A stretch of DNA of 64,000 bases. Source: Marasmius tenuissimus (Eukaryota; Basidiomycota; Agaricomycetes; Agaricales; Marasmiaceae). A program made the position numbers and the translations under genes. Below are positions 19,608 through 30,450 of the stretch, in pieces. The notes under the pieces were generated by a model, which worked only from the letters and a program-made list of their open reading frames with translations, ran no database searches and was not told where the DNA came from. Location of the stretch: positions 62,001 through 126,000 of the forward strand of contig JAQOTA010000069.1 in assembly GCA_029532415.1 (NCBI GenBank), read 5' to 3'. Numbering within the stretch: the first letter of the stretch is position 1; each line of letters starts with the position of its first letter.

Positions 19608-21560
19608 CTACCGCCAAAGAGAAACATCCCACCAGCTATCTCCGGAGTTGGGTAAATCGGTGCTCGCGGTGCCAGACACTTGATTCAGGTCCTCCCAGTG
19701 CTCGTCCCATCTCAAATCCAGCCCTACGCTTCCCACATCTCGTACTACCCTCATCCCCTGCGTGTCTTGTTTCTGGATCCGAAGCATATCAAATATCCTC
19801 CACACATCGTCCCGAAAAACCCACCCAAAATCAACTCGAATCTTCGTCTTTGTTCTCTGTACCTTCGTAGCGAGATCAACCAATATATCTTTATCATCCA
19901 GGCCGCATCCTCCCACGTTCAGCTCCTCCAATTGGGGACATAATGATAGTGTGGAAATATTGATTGCCTGTGATTTGAGGTCTAACCCGGGCAGTGAAAA
20001 CTCTCGGAGGATTCGATCCAGCCAATCCCTCCTCCATGTCAAAGAAGCGTCTCGGTAACTCCTGCTACTGGGTCTCCAGGACCGCTGGTACTCGCTATCT
20101 CTTCTTTCACTTTCCTTCAGGCGACTGTATCCCAGATTGAGCGACTGGAGGGTTTCCAGCTGTCGAAGGACGTTTATGATTCTCTCTGGTTCGAGTACGT
20201 GAGGATTGAACAGTTCAAAATGGGTGAGCGGGCACTGCGACCGGCGAAGGAGGTCCTCGAAGGGTAGCTTAGCAGCGTGAGCACCAAAGCTGTCGTCGCC
20301 TTTCCTGCCGTAGAAACCGACGGACAACTTCTCCAAAGAGGGAAGGGCGACACTATCAAAGATGTGTTCAACGCCTGGTAAAAATGCTAGGGTGGAAGTC
20401 GCTTGCGGGGCGAGACCAGCGATACCAGTCACAGAAGACCTCCAAAATACTCCAAGGAATACCATGCGGAGTTTCTGGAGACTGGTCCATTGAACTGGGT
20501 CATTGCCAGCGGCGGGGTCGAAGTTGCTGCAGCTGAACCTGATGGAAAGTGTGATTAGTGAGTGGCATCTGTTTGCGAGAGTCTGCATAAGTTGAGCAGG
20601 GAGTAGTGACGAGCTGAACGTAGGATGTGTAAGGGACAGTTCGGTTAGGTGGTACCAGGGTATTGAAAGGGAAAATGTTGACGCAGAAATATCACTGTAG
20701 GATAATTCAAGCCGCCGGAGCGATGTTACACGGGCAAGGAGCTTTGCAACAGGGAAGGGGAGGAGCTGGGCATGGTGAACGTTGATGTGTCCTGGTTGTT
20801 CGCTGCGACAGAAGAGAGGGCCGAAGTTATAAATCGACTCCATGGATGAGAGGGAGCTCATTGATAAAATCTCAAATGGAGTGAGATCCAAGGAACGGAT
20901 CCCAGAGCTAAACGCTACCGTTCTCCAACGGTGCGCGTATCGTGCGAGAAGTTCTGTAAACTCAGTTCTTTGTGTGCGCGTAGCCTCCGATGCAATTGGT
21001 GCTCCTCTTTGAAGCATCTGCATCAAGCCCTGCGGACGAGACATTGGGTCGGCGCCGAGGGAGAGAGTGATTGGGAGAGACCCCGACCTATCGAGCCAGG
21101 CTTTGAGTCCTTCCTTTCTACCGAGTAGCTGTATGATATTGTCCCGGTCTGTTATGTTCGGAGATGCTGCTGGTAGATAGATATGTATAGCATTCCAGAG
21201 GTTTGGAGTGCTAAGAGCGATCTCCCGCCACGAACGACAGACGGTAGTGAGCAAGAGCGGTGCGCTTTGTGTCGTGGGCGCGCAGAGACCGTATGAGTCA
21301 GTAGGAAGACATTCGATGAAGACTAATCTCCAGATGTCGGCTGGGACTCGACGAGATGGCGATAGAAGAGTGCGATGAAGGTTGACAAATTGCTTCAATG
21401 TCTGTCGTTTGGCTTGCAATCGGGATATCTCTTCATCTAATTGACGAATCTGCTCCTCTGGTCCTTGGATAAGACCTCTGAGAGAGCGTTGCTCCATGGT
21501 GGAGGGAGCATAATTTGTGTTCAACATACGAGCGAAAGGCGACTTGAAATCGGTGTCCAT
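19608..21560 (-). CDS. F-box/LRR-like protein (copy 3)
   Basis: Single coding exon, 650 residues, same architecture as its neighbour: MDTDFKSPFARMLNTNYAPS, coiled coil RQLDEEISRLQAKRQTLKQF, F-box-like RRVPADIWRLVFIECLP, APLLLTTVCRSWREIALSTP, then the leucine-rich part ending near LEELNVGGCGLDDKDILVDL. A 59-nt intron (21569-21627) lies just before the ATG. Divergence from copy 2 is spread along the gene, mostly in the substrate-binding half, as expected for a fast-evolving F-box family. It would act in an SCF ligase if expressed; partner substrates cannot be guessed. Confidence 0.85.
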   Translation of the reverse strand: MDTDFKSPFARMLNTNYAPSTMEQRSLRGLIQGPEEQIRQLDEEISRLQAKRQTLKQFVNLHRTLLSPSRRVPADIWRLVFIECLPTDSYGLCAPTTQSAPLLLTTVCRSWREIALSTPNLWNAIHIYLPAASPNITDRDNIIQLLGRKEGLKAWLDRSGSLPITLSLGADPMSRPQGLMQMLQRGAPIASEATRTQRTEFTELLARYAHRWRTVAFSSGIRSLDLTPFEILSMSSLSSMESIYNFGPLFCRSEQPGHINVHHAQLLPFPVAKLLARVTSLRRLELSYSDISASTFSLSIPWYHLTELSLTHPTFSSSLLPAQLMQTLANRCHSLITLSIRFSCSNFDPAAGNDPVQWTSLQKLRMVFLGVFWRSSVTGIAGLAPQATSTLAFLPGVEHIFDSVALPSLEKLSVGFYGRKGDDSFGAHAAKLPFEDLLRRSQCPLTHFELFNPHVLEPERIINVLRQLETLQSLNLGYSRLKESERRDSEYQRSWRPSSRSYRDASLTWRRDWLDRILREFSLPGLDLKSQAINISTLSLCPQLEELNVGGCGLDDKDILVDLATKVQRTKTKIRVDFGWVFRDDVWRIFDMLRIQKQDTQGMRVVRDVGSVGLDLRWDEHWEDLNQVSGTASTDLPNSGDSWWDVSLWR

Positions 21561-22418
21561 ATTCTGTCCTGCAATAATGTTCAAGTTTCGACCATTTACG
21601 CTTGGCAAAGACGAGTACTCTACTCACCTATGAGCTTCTTCAGGATAAAAGCACCTCCCTATAGTCAAGGCGAGGTGGATGATTACTTCGAGAACGATTG
21701 TCATCTATCAATCTTATATACTCACAGCGGGAAGTTCCATGATGATCCGATGGCATTGGCAGACAAGGCTGTGGGATAGTTGGACGGCCCCGGGCCCACT
21801 GGACGAGTCATTACTGGGCAACGACCAGGACTGACGATGTCTGATTTTCTAGATGCATCGAGCGCTTGTACTTGCAGTCCGAAGGGTCAGTTTGAGGTCT
21901 CCTAAGGACTCATATGGAGCTGCACGGAGGGTTCGAGGGTTGAAAGTATTGTCCAGCCGTGAGAAAGAACTTACGTTTTGGGACGTTGAAAGCACGTGCA
22001 TTTGTGGGTTCTAATGGGTCCAAGCTTTCGAATATGTACAGACTGTCCATCATGTAAGCGGCCCGCATCTTTCCCTTAACACATGCCACCGCACGACACG
22101 AACGTGTTTCAAGACATTGATTACAATTTCCGCGATGCTCCATAGTGTACAGCGAGGTAGGTGCTGTCAGTTGAGTTTCAATCATTGATGCCAATCACCG
22201 CCCGCTATAGACTTTTTTCCGCCCGGCATTGTGGACATACTGTGGATCAATATCAATACATGCCCAACAGCAGGGTCTGAGTAAAGTACAAAAGCCATAG
22301 CATGACGATTACTGACCCTAAGCGGGTCTTCTTTCCCTTTCTTCCGTCCCTTCGCTTTTTTCCTTTTTCTTTTCGTCGCGCGAGCCGCACCATTCTGAGC
22401 CTTGAAGGCCTTTTTTGA
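21561..22418. other. Shared upstream region of F-box copy 3 and 7TM gene
   Basis: About 21640-21760 matches the upstream regions of the other minus-strand F-box copies (CTATGAGCTTCTT, then TCAATCTTAT and the GGGAAGTYCCAT box). A further block at about 21990-22020 (GCACGTG-ATTTGT-GG then ATG-GTCCAAG) matches about 60470-60505 and partly 19440-19480. From 22300 the plus strand is strongly pyrimidine-rich (CCTTTCTTCC... TTTTTCC), typical of a fungal promoter for the gene that follows. Confidence 0.5.
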
Positions 22419-24014
22419 ATGGGCATGAATTCAGCCATCAGTTCAGGATCTATATCAACATCAGCAGGTGTGTCTGAGCTTTCTGGCACTCGGAAACACA
22501 AAACTGACCCGTGTTGTATGCAATCTCCTCGGAAGCAGTTGCCAAAAAAGACCATGATATCAATCTTGTCTACCTCTTCATGGGATTCCAGCTCTTTGGC
22601 TTGTTTGGGGCGCTGTTCACTTTGCTCGGGGCTTTCATCTCGTCTGTGAAGAGATATGGGTCATGGTACAGCTTCATGGTATCGTGGGTTATATCGAGCA
22701 TCTCGTATACACTGCTGTTCTTCGGAGGCCAATTGAAGGAGCATAAGCCACCTCTGGGACTTTGTATGGCCCAGGCATCGTTCATTTACGCTGCACCTCC
22801 GCAGTGCGTTCACTCCCCTTTCTGGTCGCGCTTTATTACTGACGGTTCCCGCTTTAAGTACTGCTGCCTCAACTTTGGGTTTGGTCGTTCAGGTGAATCG
22901 CCGAAGTATCATGAAACTTGGTTCCCGTGACTGATCCCTTGTCATAGATCTGGTTCAGCGTTCGTGAAGGACTCGGGAAAAAGCCTTTCTCAGGGCAGAG
23001 GATATGGACCCGCGTGGTTCGTCTTGAAGTTCCCTCTGATATTGATATCTACTCTGAGGGCTGACATGTACTCGAACTCCGCGTAGTTTCTTTTTGTCCC
23101 CTGGATCCTTTGGGTCTTGATAGTCATCGAATCCTTGACAGTAAGGAAATAGCTCCCTTTGCTGATATGGCTTTATACTTACACTATCCTGTCTAGATCG
23201 CGGCTTCAAACCCAAAAACCGTTAAGAGAACTGGGAGCGGTATGTATTGCAACACCAAGATCATCATACCGTGGGTTTCACCATTGACCATCTTCCCACT
23301 CGTTTCATCTAATGGACATTCCAGTGGGAGAATTTCTGCTGCCCTCGTATCCGTCATCTTGATTCCGGCTGTCATCGTTGAAGGTATGTGTAGTCCCCCT
23401 ATTAGTACACTCACGAATGCGACTGACACTCCTACTCGAAATTTTCGCAGTCATCATCATCCTCTCCATCCGCAAAAAGTGGAAATCGCTCAGGGAGCAA
23501 ACCGTCGCTTCTCTGGCGGTTCGAGCGACTTTATTCGTCATCTTTGGATTCTTTGCCATCGTGTGAGCATCTCGCCTTCTCCTATTGTCGAGCAAAGTAC
23601 AACCCACTTATTTACGTTTTCTATGATAGCCTTTCAGTAACCTTTACGTTTATGGTACAGAAAGGAGCTGAACTGAATATCGTCGTGTCAATCAGTGAGT
23701 GAACGAGTCAATCCTTTGCTTCCTCGCTATTCAGGGGGTTCCCCGGCTTCTCTCTCGCGTTCATTCAACTGACACCATTCCGAAATTGAACAGTCCCGGT
23801 CGCCGCCATTCTGATATTCGGGACACAAAAGGTTCGTTGAACTCAAGCTCCTAACTTCGCTGAATCTAATTCATTACCATAGGACTTGATGAACGCGTGG
23901 ATGTTTTGGAGATGGCGAAAACGACGACTCGAAGCGATGGAAGCGGAGGCAGCCCAAGCAACATTTCCGAACAGGTCGGCGCCTGCACGGACTGAGAGAA
24001 TACTGATAGAGTAA
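22419..24014 (+). CDS. Seven-transmembrane protein (7TM copy 1)
   Basis: Multi-exon gene; probable first exons 22419-22467, 22539-22803, 22859-22892 and from 22948, with more short exons to the stop at 24014. Hydrophobic segments include LVYLFMGFQLFGLFGALFTL, WYSFMVSWVISSISYTLLFF, TAASTLGLVVQIWFSVREGL, FLFVPWILWVLIVIESLTV, ISAALVSVILIPAVIVEG, TLFVIFGFFAIV and VSIIPVAAILIFGTQ. The tail is charged (FWRWRKRRLEAMEAE). It belongs to a GPCR-like seven-helix family common in Agaricomycetes; ligand and coupling are unknown. A clear paralogue sits at 47192-48691 (shared WYSF-SW-SAISYSLL core). The N-terminal exon is the least certain part, because an alternative start inside the second exon cannot be excluded. 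Confidence 0.7.
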
Positions 24015-24662
24015 AGACCCCGACAGTGGGATCAACGGACAGTCGGGTAGATCTGTACTATAGTCATGAATTCACGGTTTATTCAAATTTACAAGGGGTA
24101 TTCGGCCCCGTCGATCCATACAACTGCAGCCCGTTCCGTTGCCACTGCCAGTTGGAGAGGAACCCGACAGTCGCCACCCACAAGTAGACTGTCCGCGACT
24201 ATGCTTGCGAAATACATCCCTTCATTAAGATGTCAGTTTTGGCTAGTCAGTGGAGCACAGCTCTGAGGCCGTGGCTTGTCTCGCCGACGGATAGACTACG
24301 GAGTTAGGTTAGCCTCTTCTCCGTCTCGGAGAGCGATAGATGCGTGATCAAAGTGATCAGAACGATGCCTTTCTTGCGTATTGCTTTGAACGCGGCGTGA
24401 ACACGAGGCTTTGATTCTCAGGCAAGGAAGAGACTAACAAAAAAAAAACGCGTTTAAACTTGAGACCACATGATAAACGGATTAATCTCCAGGTATAGGG
24501 ATATGTACTGAGAAAGAAAGGAAATCCGACATGCAATTCCAGGATCCTGGGTACATACAACACTCCAGATGGTGTAAGCGGGAGAAGGTCAAGAACGAGA
24601 AAGACATACGAGACGTGGAAAACGAAAGAACGAGAGGGTGGCATACCCGACACGGATCACAA
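24015..24662. other. Convergent intergenic region
   Basis: Lies between the 3' ends of the 7TM gene and the MOB4-like gene. Contains a poly-A run at about 24441-24448. No gene or repeat recognised. Confidence 0.4.
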
Positions 24663-26616
24663 TTACGATGATTCCTTGTCTTTCTCTTTCTCTTCCTCCT
24701 TTGTCTCCGCCTTGGACTCTCTCTCTTCTTCCTTCGCCGGGTCTGAGGCCGCTGCAGCATCGGTGGCGGCGCCAAAGTCTACGACCTTGACCTCCTCCTC
24801 TTTGCTGTCCTCCTTTTTATCTTCGGATACTTTGCTAGTCTCTGCATCCGTATCTGCAACCTTCGCATCCTCTTCCGCCTCTTCCGCCTCTTCCGTCGGT
24901 GCATCTTCAACGACATCGTTCCCACCCTCAGCCTTTGTTTCCTCTTCCTCCTCTGGCGCCTTGGTTTCTGCTGATGATGAGCTGGGTTCTACCGCTTCCG
25001 TCTTCCCAACTTTTTGTTCCTGAGCCTCTTCCCCTGCGGCTTGTTCCTGAGTCTCTTCAGCGGATTCGGATTGAGCCTCCTCGACAGGTGCATCCCCCGA
25101 TGCTGACTTGGCCTCAACAGGGACCTCACTCGAGGCAATCTCAGCTTCCACAGTTTCTTCTTCCGAAGAGGGGGCAACAGTAATCGAAGACGAAGGTGTT
25201 ACCTCGGGTTCCTCAACTCTGTCTGCCTTCGGAGACTCTGCGTCCGAGGGTGTAGTAGTAGGAGCATCGTCCTGTTTGGTGACCTCCGCATCTTCCTTTA
25301 CCTCCTCCTCTACCACCTGCTCGGTCGACTCGGTCGGTTCCACTGAATCTGGCGCTGCGGTAGTAGCAGGAGATTCGGGTTCGGATAGGGACGCAGAAGA
25401 AGACGAAGTTTCTGGCTGTGAGGACGACGACGTGTCGGGAGATTCGGTGTCTGGAATTGAAGGGTTAACAGGAGGTGAAGAAGGTTCTTTATCCTCTTTC
25501 GGAGGATGTAAAACCATGGTGTCGGTGCGACTTCTGCCTGTTCGGGCGAAGCCTGAGCCAGGAGGTGAAGGTGAGGTGGAGGTTGAGAGACCTGGAGGAC
25601 CTCCTCCGGAGGCGAGAGAAAGTTCGGGATCGAGAGGAGAGTCGGATGAGTGTGTTTCTTGGGATTCTGTTTGGGCTGGTTCTTCGCGCTCTGGAGGGGG
25701 AGCTCTAGACCACGTGGGGTAAGCTTGTTCGTAGGGTATTTCTTTGCCCAGAATGACCTTTCCACCCGACCGGTCGCCTTCAGTGTCTTCGAGGGGTCCT
25801 CCTCGAGTCTCGTACGCGCTGGGTTCCCCGCTTCCTGGGATGACGAGGAACTCTCTTGGGACCAAACCAAAGCGTTCAGTCAACCTCAAGAACCTTTTGT
25901 AGAGTGAGGATTCTGCCTCTGCCTGCTCGAAGACTTCTCTGTGGTGGTAGTACGCGTGGGCGAAGACTCTTCCCAGTCTGCGAGCAAGAGAAGAGAAATG
26001 TCGATGAGATGTTTGGGGAATCGCGAGACGAGAAGGAAAAGCACGAGGTGAGTTGAGAAGAGCTGTTGCAGAATCTATGGTATGAAGAATGTAGTCTATC
26101 GCACAACATTGCTGGCAGAAAACATCAGTAAAATAAGTAAAAATGAAGTAAAACTATTCGCACCTCCATAGCACCGTCATTTCCGTGAGCAACGCAGAGA
26201 TACAACCATTCTCCAGCCTTCATTTCTGGGCAACTAGCGCGATTGCATTCCTGTTGTAGCATCGTGATGAGAGGATGAGAAAGGTCTTGCGCAAGGCGAC
26301 GCAAGTGCTCGTAAATCCAGCAATATTCGTCGACAGTCGCGTCCTTGACTTCCTTTCCCTCAGCGGGCGACGAGGCATCGTCTGTCTTCTCTTCTGCAGG
26401 CTTCGTGTCGTTTTCCTTGGGTTCAGTGCTGGGCTTGTCATCCTTCGCAGCTTTGCCTGGGATTTCTATTATTCGTTCCACGTCGTGCACGTCCGAGCGT
26501 ATCAGTAGTGAGATATACTCTTGAAGCTGGAAGGCACTGTCCAGCGAGCTGAGCTGAGGCAGCGACTTCACAGGGTAAAATGAAGAGATCCTGGAACCGC
26601 GAAGTGGCCGTTGCAT
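24663..26616 (-). CDS. MOB4/phocein-like protein with long acidic tail
   Basis: Two exons (complement of 24663-26111 and 26164-26616) give 633 residues. Residues about 15-245 form a MOB/phocein domain: LDSAFQLQEYISLLIRSDVH, IYEHLRRLAQDL, the zinc-site pattern ECNRASCPEM, WLYLCVAHG, CCAIDYILHTIDSATALLNS, FAHAYYHHREVFEQ and FGLVPREFLVIP. MOB4 is the small subunit of the STRIPAK phosphatase-kinase complex; in fungi STRIPAK controls hyphal fusion and fruiting. Two departures from the about 220-residue norm: a Lys/Glu/Pro-rich insert of about 45 residues near residue 50, and a C-terminal tail of about 385 residues rich in Glu, Ser, Ala, Thr and Pro (ending KEEEKEKDKESS). The start ATG is set by similarity of the SSFYPVKSLP region to MOB4 N-termini. 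Upstream sequence in the same frame is Arg-rich and probably untranslated. Confidence 0.85.
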
Positions 26617-27512
26617 TGTAGGTCGTCGTGGGTCGTGCAAATGTTCGTAGCAGCTCCTGTAGAGATTAATGAAGGATGAACGTCGACCACAGCGGCGAAG
26701 TGAGCGTGTACGTCGTGGGACACGATGCTGACGGTGATTTTGCTGTCGCCGCCACCGGCGCCTATTGCTCATAGGTCACGTGCTAACCGAACAAAAATTC
26801 CCATACCGTTACGACGCGACGCGCTTGGCTTGATTCTTAATTCTCATCACCGAAGCGAGAGACAAATTTCCTTTCCTATCGGCTTGGATTCTTGCTCTTC
26901 TCGGACTTGCTGGCGACGGCGTGCTGGTCGACCTTTTGTTCGGCGTTTTTGGCATTCAAAGTACCCGCTGTCGACTCGAGCTAGAGCTGAGAAGAAAAGT
27001 TACAGCATAACTTTACGGTTGCTTTTACGGCTACAAACGTGACAAGATATTTGTGGAAATCATCGTGTAACCAAGAAACCAACCCTGAAATCGTGGAATC
27101 GTGTTCTTTTTCCGTAATATTTCACCTGCAGACGGTTGACACGGTTGGCCCAAATTTTAATTAGAACCCTCACTCGAACCACCATCATCCCTGGTATCTC
27201 GCAGGAGCAGCACTTAGGAACGTCTTGCTATCTCGACGGCGTTCGAACGGAAATCAGTGGAAAGCGCCAGATTTTGTGTCACTTTGGGCGTCTACTAGAA
27301 TTATTTAGCCCAAATCGCAGATCTGAACCGACGAGGCACTGCACCAGACTGCACCCGACAAAAGTACTCCGTGAGTTTCTCTGGTGCCTCTTCGCTCTAC
27401 GAATCTTCAATCTCATAACTTGTGATTACAGATATTAGTCTTATTTCCGTTCATCGACCCCGATACCGATTAGCCTAACGCCGATACACCGAATCCGCAC
27501 AATCCTCACAAG
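26617..27512. promoter_or_regulatory. Divergent promoter region
   Basis: About 0.9 kb between the start codons of the MOB4-like gene (minus) and the Ser/Pro-rich gene (plus). No coding frame in it looks real. Both 5' leaders must lie here. Confidence 0.5.
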
Positions 27513-30214
27513 ATGGCCAAACTAACTGTTCAGATTCCCTCTACCACTTATACCCACAACCAGCCTTCATCTGCTGGTCCCAGTCCACTTCCATCTTCTG
27601 GTTCTGCAGTCGACGTGTCTACCTCCGCGACAAAAAGTTCGACATATCCTTACTCTCATTCCCCACCTTCTCCGTCATCAGAATCGGACACGGACTCTAT
27701 GTTGAGTCTAGAATACGCAGACGTCCCTTCGTCACCATATGCCCGCTACGGCGCAAGTGCAAACTATCACGGAGGGTATGATGGTCAGTACCGACACGCT
27801 ATTGACGCGGTTCTCATGCTGATACCTGAACGCTTTGAACCCCTTGGGTCCTTTTCAGAACAGAGCTCAAGTCCACACAAACGCTTAGCACCCGAATCTA
27901 CGTGGGGACACGGTTCTGGGCCCGTACAGAGTCTGCAACCAGCCCCGTCTTCGAATTCCTGGGCTCCTCGTGCCAATTACGAGTCCTCTTCGGGCGCATT
28001 GTCATTTGCTGGTCGAGTTCAAGGTTAGTCTCCTCACCTTCTACCACTTTCTTTGATTGGGAACCTAAATACCCGCTTCCTGCAGCCGATGGACGTGACG
28101 ATATATCTAACTTATCGCTACCAAACCCACACCCTCCTCCTTCGAAATTTCCTCCAAGCCCACTGTCTGACCAGACAAATCCCCTTTATCCACGTACAAC
28201 CTCTTCTTCTTCTTCAAACTCGTCAAAATCTGTCTCTTCGGCCTCGTCTAATTCCAATGCTTCCTACATTACGTCCGCATCGAGTACGAGAACCGCGGAC
28301 CACCTAAAACCCCCATCCGGCCCACGAGGATTCCCGTCAAGAACACCTAGTCCCTTAGGAGAAAGGCGAGGCAAGGCCCCCTCCCCGTTGTCCTCGAGTG
28401 CAGCGTTGTCCTCTCCAGGAAATCGTAATCTATCGCATCGTACATCCTCCCCATCACCTCTTTCTTCATCCTTTTTCGCTGCTGGTGAGACCCAGGCACC
28501 ACCAGTGCTCGATTCAGGAACAGCGCGCGGAGGCCACCCTGGTACATTCTCCTCCAATCAAGCTGCGAGGTTGCCCAGCAACCACTTGAACGAACCACGC
28601 GGCCACTCAGATGAATTTAGTCCATACAATTCCATCGGAATGCAGCGCAGCGAGTCTCCCGACCCGATCGATGATACGCCGAAAGCCAATAGCAAAATCC
28701 GACTCGTAGGTAATGGCCGTTCACACACCGAAACGCTTCCTCTGCCTATGCCCAGCCCCACCAGAGCCCGTAACCCGAATGTCTTCCCTCCCGTTCAACA
28801 ACCGAACCCGCAGGCTCCCGCGCCTCGATCTCCTACGTATTCGTCCGCACACCCTTACTCTGCTGGCCAACAAGCTACACGTTCCGACCACGAGCTAAGT
28901 GTCCCCCAAAGCCCACCTGCACGTCCCAATTCTCGTAATGGCTCCCGGCTCCCGGTCCCTCCCACCCTGATGGCTGCCCATCACCGGAACTCTTCATCGA
29001 CATCTCTAGTTTCGACTATGGGTGGATATGCTGGTGGCGTTTCAGGAGGCATGGCGGGGAATAGGCCTCTCAGCGGTAGTTTTGGCGATCTCACTTTTGG
29101 GGGACGAAGTCCCACGAGCCCGACGTCTCCAGGCTTTGGGCATGGGAGAGCGGGATCAGGCTCTGGGTATTTCACCGGTTCATATGAGGCCAACGGACTC
29201 GGAGTCGAACAACACCGTACTGGTTCATCCGGAGCTTCGTGGGGAGGGTATCCGCCTTCTATGGCTACGGGCTTGGAGCATCATCGTACCGGCTCTTCGT
29301 CGGGTCACGGTCACCGAAGGACTCCCTCTGGCGGGTCTTGGGTACCCGCTGCCGCATTCGAAGGAGCAGGAGGAACCGGGCTCTTACCTCCCCCATCGCG
29401 CAGGGCTAGTCACGCTCGGAGCCATTCCTACGACCATATACCTCAACCACATTATCAGGAGAAGGAAGAAGAAGACGACACGATATACACAGGATACGGA
29501 GGTGTTAGGAGACGTGTTCCAAGTAACTCCCCATCGTCTACGACCACTTCGTTCCCCCAATCTCGGCCTTTACCTGTCCCTGTCCCCCGCCACCCGAGCC
29601 GGAGCAGCACGAGCTTTGTTGCAGCTCCTTCACGACCTTATTCGGCTATGGGATATCCGTACGCAGCCAGCTTTGCTCAGTCGGAAGCACACCTGAGGAG
29701 TCAGAGTACCGGTGGGTTGTCAATGGCTGCGGGAGATCCTTCCTACTTCATCGGAGCTCAGAGCACGGGCTCGGCCACATCGTGGGTTGGGAGCCAGCCC
29801 ACGGGAGCTTCTTCCATTCCGACCAGTGCTATTTCTGATTCTCAGCTCAGCTCCCCGATCTCCCCTTCGAAGTCGAAGAATCCTGTTGGTACGAAGTCCT
29901 GGGTCGGGGAGGAGGAAGCTGACCAAATCTCCATCCGACAAGGACAGGTCGCTGTCTCCATCCAAGGGGGACGTCTCGCCTACGAAAAGCGGAGGGTTCA
30001 AGCTATTTGGTAAAAGAAAGATAAGGGCATCATGAACGGAGATGGCGTATTCGTAGCTGGTATTGGCGGTGCCGTCTCCTCCCCCGAGAAAAAGGAGAAG
30101 AGGTCTTCGTCCCCGCTCAAGAAACTCGGACTAACTCTCAGGTCTCTGTCGCCTAAGAAGGGGCAGGATTCCCCGACGAAGAAGCCTGAAGCCTTGCTCT
30201 GGTCTGCCCCATGA
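27513..30214 (+). CDS. Large Ser/Pro-rich disordered protein
   Basis: I do not recognise the family. Exon 1 runs 27513-27790 (MAKLTVQIPSTTYTHN...), exon 2 about 27860-28023 (EQSSSPHKRLAPES...), and exon 3 from about 28086. The product is about 830 residues, almost wholly low complexity: Ser, Pro, Gly and Thr runs (SSSSSNSSKSVSSASSN), three HRTGSS-type motifs near 29205-29300, and many SP and SPTSP sites that could be phosphorylated. Near 29890-29915 the plausible frame shifts; the conserved-looking end reads KSPSDKDRSLSPSKG, then a 47-nt intron (30013-30059) leads to SSPEKKEKRSSSPLKKLG and the stop at 30214. The shift needs either a very small (about 34 nt) intron or is a true frameshift. If translation stayed in the first frame it would stop at 30013. 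Confidence 0.6.
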
Positions 30215-30450
30215 TTGACTCGTCACAACCATACCCAAAATTTCTTGTATCATTCTGGGACCACGAACACACGTATGTACTTGTTGGACACTGTAATTGC
30301 ACCTGCAGTCGGACTTATTTACTCAGGCCGCTATATATAATCTCGGACTACATATTTGCTTACCATACCCGTCTCTTGTGCTCGCAAAGTTGTATTTATC
30401 GTGATACAATAGATTTACATAGTTAAATATCCATCCACAAGTAGTGACCA

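Noticed and set aside
22253..22555. Minus-strand Lys/Arg-rich frame of 100 codons
   Set aside because: It overlaps the pyrimidine-rich promoter and first exons of 7TM copy 1; the basic residues are just the complement of a CT-rich tract.
24676..25722. Long Ser-rich plus-strand frames over the MOB4-like tail
   Set aside because: They are the antisense of repetitive Glu/Ser codons; the minus frame is continuous with the MOB domain.
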